A DNA stretch of 64,000 nucleotides from Psychrobacter fulvigenes (GCF_904846155.1 NZ_CAJGZP010000001.1:2728001-2792000); one strand, 5' to 3'; shown: positions 50,066 to 59,103, counted from the first letter of the stretch. The notes: generated from the sequence alone by a model not told the origin. Program-made: numbers and translations.

Positions 50066-50130
50066 TAGGGTGCGCCCAGCGCACCCGTTTTGAGAGATAT
50101 TTATCTTATCGGTGCGCTGGGCGCACCCTA
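50066..50130. repeat. Perfect 20-bp inverted repeat after polA
   Basis: The left arm 50066-50085 (TAGGGTGCGCCCAGCGCACC) and the right arm 50111-50130 are perfect inverted copies separated by 25 bases. Each arm is itself nearly palindromic. REP- or MITE-like; it could stabilise or end the polA message. Confidence 0.7.
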
Positions 50131-50197
50131 CTTGCTTATAGCCGAAGATATTATAAGTACTCATCCCACTACGAGAACTCCTTATTCTAAAAAAAAG

Positions 50198-50226
50198 TTG
50201 GGAAATAGGTAGGAAGACTGTATAAT
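50198..50226 (+). promoter_or_regulatory. Promoter with operator-like arms upstream of nikR
   Basis: TTGGGA (50198-50203), 17-base spacer, TATAAT (50221-50226). A 10-bp inverted repeat AATAGGTAGG / CCTACCTATT (50204-50213 and 50235-50244) brackets the -10 box. Confidence 0.55.
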
Positions 50227-50232
50227 AAAAAA

Positions 50233-50312
50233 TACCTACCTATTGTAGGGAATTCATTTTCATAATAGATTTAAAGCGTCATCGCGTCATATTTGTATGT
50301 GACGCTTTTTTT
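50233..50312 (+). ncRNA. Possible ~80-nt small RNA or attenuated leader
   Basis: From the TATAAT promoter to the hairpin with U-run at 50284-50312 there is no gene, so a short transcript is expected. Two copies of GCGTCA (50276-50281 and 50284-50289) compete for the single TGACGC (50300-50305). Family not recognised. Confidence 0.35.
50284..50312 (+). terminator. Intrinsic terminator before nikR
   Basis: GCGTCA (50284-50289) and TGACGC (50300-50305), then seven T. Confidence 0.7.
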
Positions 50313-50322
50313 AGGCTACCGC

Positions 50323-50350
50323 GTGACACGTTTTTTAACTAACGTGTTAC
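50323..50350. promoter_or_regulatory. NikR-type operator over the nikR promoter
   Basis: Arms GTGACACG (50323-50330) and CGTGTTAC (50343-50350), 12 bases apart; one mismatch. A promoter TGACAC-N18-TACTAT is covered by both arms. Long-spaced palindromes are typical of NikR sites. Confidence 0.6.
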
Positions 50351-50383
50351 TATCTAAGTAATAGCCAGATAGGAAGCGTGTTT

Positions 50384-50797
50384 ATGCAGGATTCAAATTT
50401 AAAAAGATTCGGCGTCTCTATGGAGGAAGGCTTACTCAAGAAGTTTGATAGGTTAGTTGCTCTAAAGGGCTATAGTAACCGCTCTGAAGCATTCCGCGAT
50501 TTAGTACGCGAATCCATTATGCAACACATCTATGAAGACAGTGAACAAATAATCGCTGGCAGTATTTTGTTGTTCTACAATCACGATCAGCGAAAACTGG
50601 TTGAGGAGATGACTAGAATTCAACATGAACATCATGATTTGATCCTAGCGACCACGCATTTTCATATCAGTGAAGCAAACTGTCTTGAGATCATCGTGGT
50701 AAAAGGTAAAGTCAAAGCGGTGCAAAAGCTTAGCCATGCGTTAACCACGCTAAAGGGTGTGAGTCATGGCAATTTTTCACTCGCACCTGCTGAATAA
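50384..50797 (+). CDS. nikR: Nickel-responsive repressor NikR
   Basis: 137 residues from the ATG at 50384, seven bases after AGGAAG; the GTG six bases upstream is too near the ribosome site. An N-terminal ribbon-helix-helix (KRFGVSMEEGLLKKFDRLV) and a C-terminal ACT-like domain with the nickel ligands His81, His92, His94 and Cys100 (HDLILATTHFHISEANC), which match E. coli His76, His87, His89, Cys95. With nickel bound it should repress nickel uptake. It lies directly before nikABCDE in the same direction. Confidence 0.95.
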   Translation: MQDSNLKRFGVSMEEGLLKKFDRLVALKGYSNRSEAFRDLVRESIMQHIYEDSEQIIAGSILLFYNHDQRKLVEEMTRIQHEHHDLILATTHFHISEANCLEIIVVKGKVKAVQKLSHALTTLKGVSHGNFSLAPAE

Positions 50798-50892
50798 TTT
50801 GAAGTTGCTTTTCGAATAAGGTAGTCGAATAAGTCAGTTGGATAATGAGCATTTTTTAAATACCATTTTATTTTAAGAAGGGGCATACACCC

Positions 50893-52518
50893 ATGGATAG
50901 AAAGTCTATTGGAGTGATTGGGTTATTAGCGTTGTTCATAGTGTTAATAACAGGATGTTCATCACCGACGAACAATACAGCTGAAAACAATGCTGGAGAT
51001 AATGCAGCAGCTCAAGAGACAAAAAACGAGCTGGTCTTAGCGTTTGCATCAGAGCCAGAAGCAGGGTTTGATCCGATTACAGGATGGGGACGCTATGGAT
51101 CACCATTATTTCAGAGTACCTTACTTAAAAGAGATGATGACCTCAATATTGTGGGTGATCTGGCGACAGATTATGCAGTAAGCGCGGATGGTAAAGTCTG
51201 GACGGTAATGTTACGTGACGACGTTAAATTTGCCGATGGTGAGCGGTTAACGGCTGAAGACGTTAAGTTTACCTTTGAAAAAGCTTTGCAAAGTGCGTCA
51301 GTGGTGGATTTAAACATCCTAGAAAAAGTGGAAGCGCTTGACGAGACAACGGTTCAGTTCACATTAAAGAACGTACAATCAACATTTGTTAACAGTTTGG
51401 TTGCGACAGGGATTGTGCCAGAGCATGCTTATGATGACAATTATGCTGCCAACCCTTTAGGGTCAGGGCCTTTTCAATTAGTGCAGTGGGATAAAGGGCA
51501 ACAACTTATTGTAGAAGCCAATCCTGAGTACTATGAAGATCAGCCTCATTTTAAAAAGTTAACGTTTGTGTTTTTAAGCGAAGACGCCGCCTTTGCAGCA
51601 GCGCAAACAGGAACTGTTGATATCACTTATCTTCCCGCCGCTTTTAGTAATAAAGAAGTTGCTGGCATGAAACTTGAAGCCGTGAAAACAGTGGATAACC
51701 GCGGCATTGCGTTTCCTTATGTTAAGTCCGGTGCAGTGACCAAAGAGGGTTTGGCTATTGGTAACGACGTCACCGCTGACCCAGCGATTCGTCATGCTAT
51801 CGATATTGCAGTAGACCGTGAAGCGTTAATTGAAGGGGTGTTAGAAGGCTATGGTTCACCCGCTTATACCTCGGTCGATGGTCTGCCATGGTGGAATCCA
51901 GAAACTGTGATTGATGATGCCGACATGGATGGCGCTCGTAAGATACTAGCCGATGCAGGCTGGGAAGATACCAATGGCGACGGCGTGCTTGAAAAGAATG
52001 GACTAAAAGCCGAATTTACCCTGCATTACTTAGCAAATGACGTCATCAGACAGTCACTTGCCATTGCCGTTGCCGATATGATGAAGCCCTTGGGCATTCA
52101 GATCAATATCAAAGGCGGCAGCTGGGATATCATTGGCAAAAAAATGCATTCTGACGCCGTGTTGATGGGCTGGGGCAGCCATAATCCACATGAGATGGTC
52201 AATATTTATGGCAGTGAAAACGCGGGCATTGATTACAACAATACGGGCTATTACAGCAATAAAACCGTAGATAAATATTTTGAACAAGCGCTGCAAGCAA
52301 AGAGTGAAAAGGAAGCGCTTGAGTATTGGAAAAAAGCGCAATGGGACGGGACGACTGGTTTGAGCGGCAAAGGTGACGCGGCTTGGGCTTGGCTTGTGAA
52401 CGTTGATCACTTGTATTTGATGAAAGACAATCTCGATATTGGTAAGCAAAGAATCCATGTCCATGGACACGGTTGGCCTGCGACTGACAATATCGTAGAT
52501 TGGAAATGGGCTAACTAA
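50893..52518 (+). CDS. nikA: Nickel ABC transporter substrate-binding lipoprotein
   Basis: 541 residues. Signal peptide with lipobox ITGC (Cys22), then the SBP_bac_5 fold (ELVLAFASEPEAGFDPITGW, LATDYAVSADGKVWTVMLRD, PLGSGPFQLVQWDKGQ). A His-rich motif near the end, RIHVHGHGWPATDN, resembles that of NikZ-type nickel binders. Membership in a nickel system follows from nikR next to it; nickel-chelate or nickel-peptide binding is likely, but related proteins carry peptides. AAGAAGGGG lies before the ATG. The first gene of a five-gene operon. Confidence 0.85.
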   Translation: MDRKSIGVIGLLALFIVLITGCSSPTNNTAENNAGDNAAAQETKNELVLAFASEPEAGFDPITGWGRYGSPLFQSTLLKRDDDLNIVGDLATDYAVSADGKVWTVMLRDDVKFADGERLTAEDVKFTFEKALQSASVVDLNILEKVEALDETTVQFTLKNVQSTFVNSLVATGIVPEHAYDDNYAANPLGSGPFQLVQWDKGQQLIVEANPEYYEDQPHFKKLTFVFLSEDAAFAAAQTGTVDITYLPAAFSNKEVAGMKLEAVKTVDNRGIAFPYVKSGAVTKEGLAIGNDVTADPAIRHAIDIAVDREALIEGVLEGYGSPAYTSVDGLPWWNPETVIDDADMDGARKILADAGWEDTNGDGVLEKNGLKAEFTLHYLANDVIRQSLAIAVADMMKPLGIQINIKGGSWDIIGKKMHSDAVLMGWGSHNPHEMVNIYGSENAGIDYNNTGYYSNKTVDKYFEQALQAKSEKEALEYWKKAQWDGTTGLSGKGDAAWAWLVNVDHLYLMKDNLDIGKQRIHVHGHGWPATDNIVDWKWAN

Positions 52519-52519
52519 G

Positions 52520-53517
52520 GTGCATAAAAATAAGGGAGAAACGGCACGCTTTTTTATGTTTAAAGGCCTAAGAATGGCGTCATTGCTGATTGCCATTAGC
52601 TTTATTTCCTTTATTTTAATGAAAAACTCTCCCATAGATCCCGTGCAAGCTTACATTGGCGCGGATATGTTAAATGTAGGACCTGAACAGCGTGAACGGA
52701 TAGCGGAGTATTGGGGACTGAATGAACCTGTTTTAGTGCAGTATGCCAATTGGGCTTCTGCTGTACTGCAAGGGGATTTGGGCACCTCCATGATTCATCG
52801 TCGCCCCGTTAGTGAGATTATAGGTGAACGCTTTATGAGTTCACTGGCACTCATGATTGTTGCGTGGACGTTATCTGGGGTGATGGGCTTTGTGCTTGGT
52901 GTGGTTGCCGCCATGAAACAAGGCACATGGATTGATCGCGCTATTCAGTGGTACTGCTATACCCTAGCCTCCACCCCTACTTTTTGGATGGGGCTGCTCG
53001 TGCTTATTATTTTTGCGGTATGGCTTGGCTGGTTTCCGATCGGTTTAGGAGTGCCAGCAGGAGTTTTAGCGGAGGATGTGGTGTTTTTAGATCGAGTAAA
53101 ACACCTTGTGCTTCCGGCATTGACGCTCAGTATCCTCGGGGTTGCGAACGTGGCACTGCATACCCGTCAAAAGCTCATTGAGGTTCTATCAAGCGACTAC
53201 GTCTTATTTGCAAGGGCTCGCGGTGAAAAAGGTTTTTCTTTGTTTTGGAGGCATGGCCTACGCAATATTGCTTTACCCGCAGTTACCCTACAGTTCGCTG
53301 CGTTTAGTGAGTTGTTTGGCGGCGCTATTCTTGCCGAGCAAGTGTTTTCTTATCCAGGACTTGGCAAAGCAACGATAGACGCAGGTTTACGGGGAGACGT
53401 GCCACTGTTATTAGGCATCGTTTTATTTAGCACATCTTTGTCTTTGCAGGCAATTTAATTGCCAATCTGATTTACTACTTCGTCGATCCGAGGACGAGGG
53501 AAAGTAGAATGATATGA
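52520..53517 (+). pseudogene. nikB: Nickel ABC transporter permease NikB (3' frameshift)
   Basis: The reading frame from GTG 52520 (ATG 52556 is the alternative start) gives 312 residues and stops at 53458 with ...VLFSTSLSLQAI, which is not a NikB end. Moving to the -1 frame near 53434-53440 gives VFAGNLIANLIYYFVDPRTR, the expected C terminus, with a stop at 53515-53517 that overlaps the nikC ATG (ATGA). A base has probably been lost near the repeated CTTTG. Six membrane helices and the EAA loop (RARGEKGFSLFWRHGLRNIA) are intact. The last helix and tail are changed, so function is uncertain. Confidence 0.8.
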
Positions 53518-54401
53518 TGCCAAGTAGCCCCAATACACAAAGCAGCTCAAGTAGCATGGTCAATAAGAACAATAAGCGGTTTGGACTCAACCTCAGACAA
53601 CGAACGCTGCTGATTATTATACTCGCCAGTTTATTTCTTACCAGTGTCATACTCGGTGGCATTTTTATAGATGAAGGCAGAATTGCGACAAATTTAACGC
53701 AGCGTAACCTGTCCCCTTCACTCGAGCATCTCTTTGGCACAGATTGGCTGGGCCGAGATATGTTTGCACGCACGATTAAGGGTTTGAAGCTAAGTATCGG
53801 AGTGGGATTGTTGGGTGCGGTAGGCAGCGCTTTTATAGCACTCGTGCTAGGTATGGCAGCCGCAACAATGGGCCGTATGACTGATCGCGTGATTACGTGG
53901 GTTATTGACCTGTTTTTGAGTGTGCCTCATTTGGTGACGCTCATCCTTATCTCATTTATGCTAGGCGGCGGTTTTAAAGGCATCGTGGTTGGTTTGATGC
54001 TGACGCACTGGCCAAGTCTGGCACGGGTGATTAGAGCCGAAGTCATGCAAATACGCTCTGCTGACTATGTTCAAGTCTCGCAGCAAATGGGCAAATCGCG
54101 GTGGTGGATTGCGACTAATCATATATTCCCGCATCTCATCCCGCAGCTTTTAGTGGGGTTTATGCTCATGTTCCCGCACGTTATCTTACACGAAGCGTCC
54201 GTGACGTTTTTAGGATTAGGCTTATCGCCTCATGAACCGGCGATCGGTATTATTTTATCAGAGTCGATGAAATATTTATCCTCTGGTCTTTGGTGGTTAG
54301 CCTTTTTCCCCGGAGTGTCCTTGCTTATCGTGGTGCGCACATTTGAGACTATTGGCGAGAATATAAGAAAACTCATTGACCCTACCCAAGCGAATCAGTA
54401 A
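53514..54401 (+). CDS. nikC: Nickel ABC transporter permease
   Basis: 295 residues. One N-terminal helix (LRQRTLLIIILASLFLTSVI, about 26-45), an OppC_N-type entry, then five helices and the EAA loop near 180 (VQVSQQMGKSRWWIATNHIFPHL). FGTDWLGRDMFAR is typical of OppC/NikC. With NikB it forms the channel. The ATG overlaps the restored nikB stop. It is followed after 26 bases by nikD. Confidence 0.88.
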   Translation: MMPSSPNTQSSSSSMVNKNNKRFGLNLRQRTLLIIILASLFLTSVILGGIFIDEGRIATNLTQRNLSPSLEHLFGTDWLGRDMFARTIKGLKLSIGVGLLGAVGSAFIALVLGMAAATMGRMTDRVITWVIDLFLSVPHLVTLILISFMLGGGFKGIVVGLMLTHWPSLARVIRAEVMQIRSADYVQVSQQMGKSRWWIATNHIFPHLIPQLLVGFMLMFPHVILHEASVTFLGLGLSPHEPAIGIILSESMKYLSSGLWWLAFFPGVSLLIVVRTFETIGENIRKLIDPTQANQ

Positions 54402-54427
54402 AACCACTAAAAAAAGAGAGAAAATAG

Positions 54428-55351
54428 ATGGACATTCTAGAAGTAAACGATTTATCGATATCGTTTAACCAATATACAGGTGGGTTAAAACAAAGGGAGC
54501 TTAATGTCGTCTCAGGTTTAGATGTGAGCCTAAAAAAGGGTGAAATACTAGCGATTGTTGGAGCAAGTGGCTCAGGAAAGAGTTTACTTGCCCACTCCAT
54601 TTTGGGTATTTTGCCGTCTAATGCGAACGTGAGTGGCAGCATTAAATATAAGGGTGAAGCCTTGACGGCTGAGCGCCAAGAATTATTACGTGCCAGCGAG
54701 ATTGCCTTGATTCCGCAATCCGTTAATTTTCTCAATCCCCTTATGCGCATAGGTAAGCAAGTCAGATCGCCTGCAAACGATAAAGCAACCATTAAGGCGC
54801 AAAGAGAAACGTTTGAGCGCCTGCATTTAGCCCCAGAAGTTGAAGACATGTACCCTTTTGAGCTCTCTGGCGGTATGGCGCGCAGAACCCTGTTATCGAC
54901 TGCCATTGTCAGAGATGCTAAGCTTATTATTGCCGATGAACCAACGCCCGGACTTGATCCTGTGGTCATCAAGGAGGCGCTGCAAAGCTTTCGAGATCTG
55001 GCTGACGAGGGGCGCACCATTATGTTCATTACCCACGACATTGAAGCGGCGCTGCAAATCGCCGATCGAATCGCTGTTTTTTATGCAGGGACGACGCTTG
55101 AAGTCGCATCAGTAGAAGATTTTACGGGAGACGGTAGCAGACTGCGTCACCCTTACAGCAGAGCATTATGGCGTGCATTGCCACAAAACGATTTTATACC
55201 CATTGCAGGTTCGCAGCCTAAAGCAACTGGCCTTCCGCCCGGTTGCTTATTTGCGCCGCGCTGTGCGCTTATGATACCTGACTGCAGCGAAGTACAGCCA
55301 GACATGCGAGATCTTCGTGAAGGAAAAGTAAGGTGTCTGCATGCGACTTGA
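54428..55351 (+). CDS. nikD: Nickel ABC transporter ATPase NikD
   Basis: 307 residues. Walker A GASGSGKS (45-52, Lys51), Q-loop IPQSVNFL, signature LSGGMARR near 146, Walker B IIADEPTPGLD near 170, H-loop ITHDIEAA. A C-terminal oligopeptide-type domain with CLFAPRCALMIPDCSEVQ, where the four Cys in such domains can bind an Fe-S cluster or zinc in relatives. It overlaps nikE by 11 bases. Confidence 0.9.
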   Translation: MDILEVNDLSISFNQYTGGLKQRELNVVSGLDVSLKKGEILAIVGASGSGKSLLAHSILGILPSNANVSGSIKYKGEALTAERQELLRASEIALIPQSVNFLNPLMRIGKQVRSPANDKATIKAQRETFERLHLAPEVEDMYPFELSGGMARRTLLSTAIVRDAKLIIADEPTPGLDPVVIKEALQSFRDLADEGRTIMFITHDIEAALQIADRIAVFYAGTTLEVASVEDFTGDGSRLRHPYSRALWRALPQNDFIPIAGSQPKATGLPPGCLFAPRCALMIPDCSEVQPDMRDLREGKVRCLHAT

Positions 55352-55949
55352 AGCTAAAAATATTGGATTTCGCTACGAAGATAGCCCTTGGTTATTTCGA
55401 GGAGTGAATATAACGATAAAGTCAGGTGAAATAGTGGGGCTGGTGGGGCCTAGTGGCTCAGGTAAAACAACTCTTTGTCGCATTTTATCGGGTTATGAAG
55501 CGGCCTTAGAAGGAAGCGTCACGCTGAATGGGTCAGCTATCTCTAAAAAAGCCTATCATCCTGTGCAATTGGTTTTTCAGCATCCTGAAAAAGCGGTGAA
55601 CCCACGCTGGAAAATGTGGAAAGTGCTTAATGAAGGTTGGGAACCTAATAAAGAATTGTTAGATTTATTAGGGATTGAAGAAGAATGGTTTACGCGCTTT
55701 CCGAGGGAGCTATCAGGAGGCGAGCTGCAGCGGTTCTGTGTGGCAAGGGCGCTTGGGCCAAAGACGAAGTTTCTCATTGCTGACGAGATGACAACCATGC
55801 TTGATGCGATTACGCAAGCGCAGATTTGGCAAGCGGTGCTTGAGAGGTTTGAGCATAGTGACGTCGGTATACTGGTCGTGAGTCATGACGCCGCTCTGGT
55901 CGCTAGGCTTTGTCATCGTGTGATCAACTTGAAAGATCTTAGTTTATAA
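55341..55949 (+). CDS. nikE: Nickel ABC transporter ATPase NikE
   Basis: 202 residues, shorter than usual NikE (about 260) because the C-terminal oligopeptide domain is absent. Walker A GPSGSGKT (36-43, Lys42), signature LSGGELQR, Walker B LIADEMTTMLD, and H-loop VSHDAALVA. The ATG lies inside the end of nikD. Last gene of the operon; no clear terminator follows. Confidence 0.9.
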   Translation: MRLEAKNIGFRYEDSPWLFRGVNITIKSGEIVGLVGPSGSGKTTLCRILSGYEAALEGSVTLNGSAISKKAYHPVQLVFQHPEKAVNPRWKMWKVLNEGWEPNKELLDLLGIEEEWFTRFPRELSGGELQRFCVARALGPKTKFLIADEMTTMLDAITQAQIWQAVLERFEHSDVGILVVSHDAALVARLCHRVINLKDLSL

Positions 55950-56193
55950 TCATTTAAAAACTCGTTATATCTCATTCTTCCACACCATCCCATCCTCAAT
56001 TCCCCGTCAATGTATGCCATAATCGCTTCTTATATCATTTCCAAAAATTAGAGTAACGCGGAAAACTTGTGCAAGTACTACACCTAGTAGACTTAGCAAG
56101 TTTGACAAAGTTAATCGCACTTTTTGGGTTTGGTATTATTTATTCATATCAGTCTGAAAGAAACCGATATCAGAGAAGCAAACGAACCTCGCT

Positions 56194-57354
56194 ATGACCA
56201 AATTATTTTCTATCAGTATTCTGTGCTGTTTCAGCATTGGTCTATTGACTCCTGCAATTGCTGAAACTTCTGTCAATACTAACGCAGCAGCAGAAGCTGA
56301 CACCACAAACGAATCATCAGTGCAAGCAGCCTCTGACACTTTATCTGAAGAAGCGACAGCAGAAATAGACACCCTTTTAACGTCTGCTCATTTCGACGAT
56401 AAGACTGCAGATTTGTCTCCTGAGCCAAATAGTGAAAAATGGGGATGGACGGACGACAAACGAAAAGACGTCAAAGATAAATTGAATGAATGTGCAAACA
56501 ATATGGATGGTTGGTTCGGCGAGCCAGAGCCAGAGAAACCAGCCAGAGCCAGCTTACGACTGGTGCTAGATACGCGCTGGGCCAATGACCCCAAAATGGG
56601 CAGTGACGTCACAGTAGAACCTAGAGTTCGTGGTCGCTTACGACTACCAGTGCTAGAAGAACGCTTCAGCCTAATCATTGGTGATGAAGACCTAGATGAT
56701 GATACCTTCTTAAAACAAAGTGCAGCAGGAGACACCGACCAAGCAGCCACCAACCGCCAAGATAGACTCGTTAATACCAGACAGACTCGAGACGATAATG
56801 CTTCTCTCGCCCTACGTTGGTCACGTTTTGATGACGAGATCGAAAAGCAGCTGGGTGTAAAAACAGATGTAGACCTTGGCGTTCGCTCTGTTGACGATAT
56901 TTATGTCAAGATTAGCGTGGATAAAAACTGGTATGAGGGCGATAGGCTCACTGTCAGCAACGACAACTTCTATCGCTATGGTCTCGATAGTAAGCACTAT
57001 GTCAGAGGTGGTCTCACTCTAAAATACGGCTCGGATGCCAACCGCTTTATCAATAATCGCACGACCATTCGCTATCGCAATCGAGACGATGAGGAAAGCA
57101 CAGATTGGGGCAACGATCTCAGACAAGTACATTATATGGGTAATGAAAAGCAGCTGGCCTACGGTATCTCTACCAGTGGTTACTTTGATACAGATAAAAA
57201 GTTGCTCAACAGTTACGGCCCGGCTATCAGCTACCGCCAGCCAGTTTGGCGCGAATGGCTTTATGTGCAAACAGAGCTAAATTATTACAATGATAAAACT
57301 GAGGACAAAGACCATTTCCTCTCTGCCCTGCTGCGCATGGAAGCTTTGTTTTAG
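56194..57354 (+). CDS. Putative outer-membrane beta-barrel protein
   Basis: 386 residues. Signal peptide LFSISILCCFSIGLLTPAIA, then an Ala/Glu/Thr-rich part, then many alternating strands (ASLRLVLDTRWAN, VEPRVRGRLRLP, GGLTLKYGS, TTIRYRNRD, YVQTELNYYND). It ends in MEALF; a terminal Phe is typical of BAM substrates. I do not recognise the family. It comes 244 bases after nikE, so a role in nickel entry is possible but not supported further. Confidence 0.65.
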   Translation: MTKLFSISILCCFSIGLLTPAIAETSVNTNAAAEADTTNESSVQAASDTLSEEATAEIDTLLTSAHFDDKTADLSPEPNSEKWGWTDDKRKDVKDKLNECANNMDGWFGEPEPEKPARASLRLVLDTRWANDPKMGSDVTVEPRVRGRLRLPVLEERFSLIIGDEDLDDDTFLKQSAAGDTDQAATNRQDRLVNTRQTRDDNASLALRWSRFDDEIEKQLGVKTDVDLGVRSVDDIYVKISVDKNWYEGDRLTVSNDNFYRYGLDSKHYVRGGLTLKYGSDANRFINNRTTIRYRNRDDEESTDWGNDLRQVHYMGNEKQLAYGISTSGYFDTDKKLLNSYGPAISYRQPVWREWLYVQTELNYYNDKTEDKDHFLSALLRMEALF

Positions 57355-57524
57355 GATTCTATGGCGCTGTCAGGTTAAAGACAATAGTATGCAACTTTAG
57401 AATGACTCAGAATAGATTGACTACATTGATAGTGTTTTCTGACTAGATAGTTATATTCCATAACGATACTACCCTGAAATTCACGGTATAATAGCGACCT
57501 ATTAAATTTATTTTTTAAATGATT

Positions 57525-57550
57525 TAGTGAGCCTTTGCGCTCACTTTTTT
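57525..57550 (+). terminator. Intrinsic terminator upstream of the AUU-start gene
   Basis: GTGAGC (57527-57532) and GCTCAC (57539-57544) pair around CTTTGC, followed by six T. A TATAAT lies at 57487-57492, so a very short transcript between them is possible. Confidence 0.6.
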
Positions 57551-57575
57551 ATTATTTGTGTATTAGGAGTTCAGC

Positions 57576-58109
57576 ATTTTTACTGAAAATGGCATTATCG
57601 AAATCGCTAGCACTATTATCTTAATAGTCTGTTTATTACGCTGTACACAGTATATAGTGCAGAGCCGTATCAAGTTGGGTCGTTACTTTTGGCTGGCCTC
57701 AGTCTTGGTTTTCTTCGCTGTTATTCGTAGAGAGTTAAACCATCTGCCAGATTTGTTTATTTCTAGTGACTTCTTATTACTAAACCATTCCTATGACTGG
57801 TGGGAAGATATCGTACTCACAATTGTCTATATTCTTATGGTGGGCTTACTCGTTTATTCATGGCGTTATTGTTGGACAGTGCTAAAAAACACTCCTATCA
57901 CGTTATATCTCGTGGTGGCAGTATTAGCCACAGTTCAATATATGGGAGAGAACGCCATCGTGTTCCCTCATGCCTTTGGCGCGATAATCGAAGAGCTGAC
58001 CGAAGCAACTATTTATAGTATTGCTTTGGTTTATTTGTGGAATTTCAAATTAATAGACTTTGAAGCCTGCTTATCAAATAAGCTAAATTTTGAGACAGTG
58101 ACGCAGTAA
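57576..58109 (+). CDS. Small membrane protein with apparent AUU start
   Basis: 178 residues if read from ATT at 57576. No ATG, GTG or TTG occurs before GTG 57657, which would lose the first membrane helix (IIEIASTIILIVCLL). TAGGAG lies six bases before the ATT. Four or five helices in all (EIASTIILIVCLL, FWLASVLVFFAVI, IVLTIVYILMVGLLVYSW, TLYLVVAVLATVQYM, ATIYSIALVYLW) and several conserved-looking charged residues (RRELNHLPD, WWEDIV, ENAIVFPHAFGAIIEELTEA). Family not recognised. Confidence 0.6.
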   Translation: MFTENGIIEIASTIILIVCLLRCTQYIVQSRIKLGRYFWLASVLVFFAVIRRELNHLPDLFISSDFLLLNHSYDWWEDIVLTIVYILMVGLLVYSWRYCWTVLKNTPITLYLVVAVLATVQYMGENAIVFPHAFGAIIEELTEATIYSIALVYLWNFKLIDFEACLSNKLNFETVTQ

Positions 58110-58317
58110 CAGTAGATACTTTATAGGGGCAAACTCGATGAGTGGCTAGCTAAACTACCTTAGCCATATAAATACAAGCGGATAGTAGCGTTAACAACCG
58201 TATTTATCTCCACAACAATCCTTTACTGTTAATTTGCTATACTCAAAGTAAGTATCAATCATGACAATTAAATATCTATTCGTCATCATCAAGTTAATAA
58301 CCATCAAGTGAGTCATT

Positions 58318-59103
58318 ATGAATATATTAATTACTGGCGCATCACGCGGTATCGGTCTAGCGACTGCCAAAAAAATGGCATTAAAGGGACACAATGTAGG
58401 GCTATTCGCGACTAACACCGCTACGCTTGAAGACGCTATCAAGGATAAAGCCTTTAAAAAAGCATTGAAAAAAAAGCGCATTGTCACTGGTCAGCTTGAT
58501 GTGATCCAACCTGACTCGTGGGATGATGCTATTGAAAAAATGATAGATAACTTTGGTGGTATTGATATCTTAATCAATAACGCTGGCGTACTCGTCAGTG
58601 GTGTACTGCCAACTACAGATTTAGAGGAACAGTTGTCTTTGATTGACGTCAACTGTAAGGGCGTACTCATTGGCTGTCATAAGCTTGCGCCTTATCTGGC
58701 TGATAGTAAAGAGGGTAAAATTATCAACGTCTCTTCTGCTTCTGCTATTTACGGACAACCGGAAGTCGCCGCTTATTCTGCCAGTAAGTTTTTTGTGCGC
58801 GGCTTGACTGAAGGGCTCAATATTGAATATGCCAAACTTGGCATTAAGGTCATCGATGTGATGCCGCTGTGGGTCAAATCCGATATGACCAAAGGCATTG
58901 AGGTCAAGAGTATTGGGCGTTTAGGTATTAACTTAACGGTCAATGATGTGGCGAAAACCTTGTACAAGTTAAGCACCAGCTCCAATCGTAAAATCAAAGG
59001 GATACACTACTCTGTTGGCCTGCCAGCGAAAGTATTTCAGACCTTGGCACAAGTCACGCCTGATCCTATCATACGCTTCGTGAACCGTAAAATTGGTGGG
59101 TAG
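58318..59103 (+). CDS. SDR-family oxidoreductase
   Basis: 261 residues. NAD(P)-binding TGASRGIG (6-13), NNAG (87-90), catalytic Ser140, Tyr153 and Lys157 (NVSSAS, AAYSASK). The substrate is unknown. It belongs to the classical group and resembles SDRs seen with lipid or aldehyde metabolism genes. It is a single gene. Confidence 0.9.
   Translation: MNILITGASRGIGLATAKKMALKGHNVGLFATNTATLEDAIKDKAFKKALKKKRIVTGQLDVIQPDSWDDAIEKMIDNFGGIDILINNAGVLVSGVLPTTDLEEQLSLIDVNCKGVLIGCHKLAPYLADSKEGKIINVSSASAIYGQPEVAAYSASKFFVRGLTEGLNIEYAKLGIKVIDVMPLWVKSDMTKGIEVKSIGRLGINLTVNDVAKTLYKLSTSSNRKIKGIHYSVGLPAKVFQTLAQVTPDPIIRFVNRKIGG

Larger units (their letters stand above)
50039..50383. other. Intergenic region, polA / nikR
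   Basis: 345 bases, dense in structure: a 20-bp inverted repeat after polA, a promoter with operator-like arms, a terminator hairpin and a palindrome over the nikR promoter. Each is listed on its own. Confidence 0.6.

Noticed and set aside
53142..53378. Small open frames inside nikB in other frames as candidate separate genes.
   Set aside because: They overlap conserved permease coding sequence; only the 3' frameshift is real.
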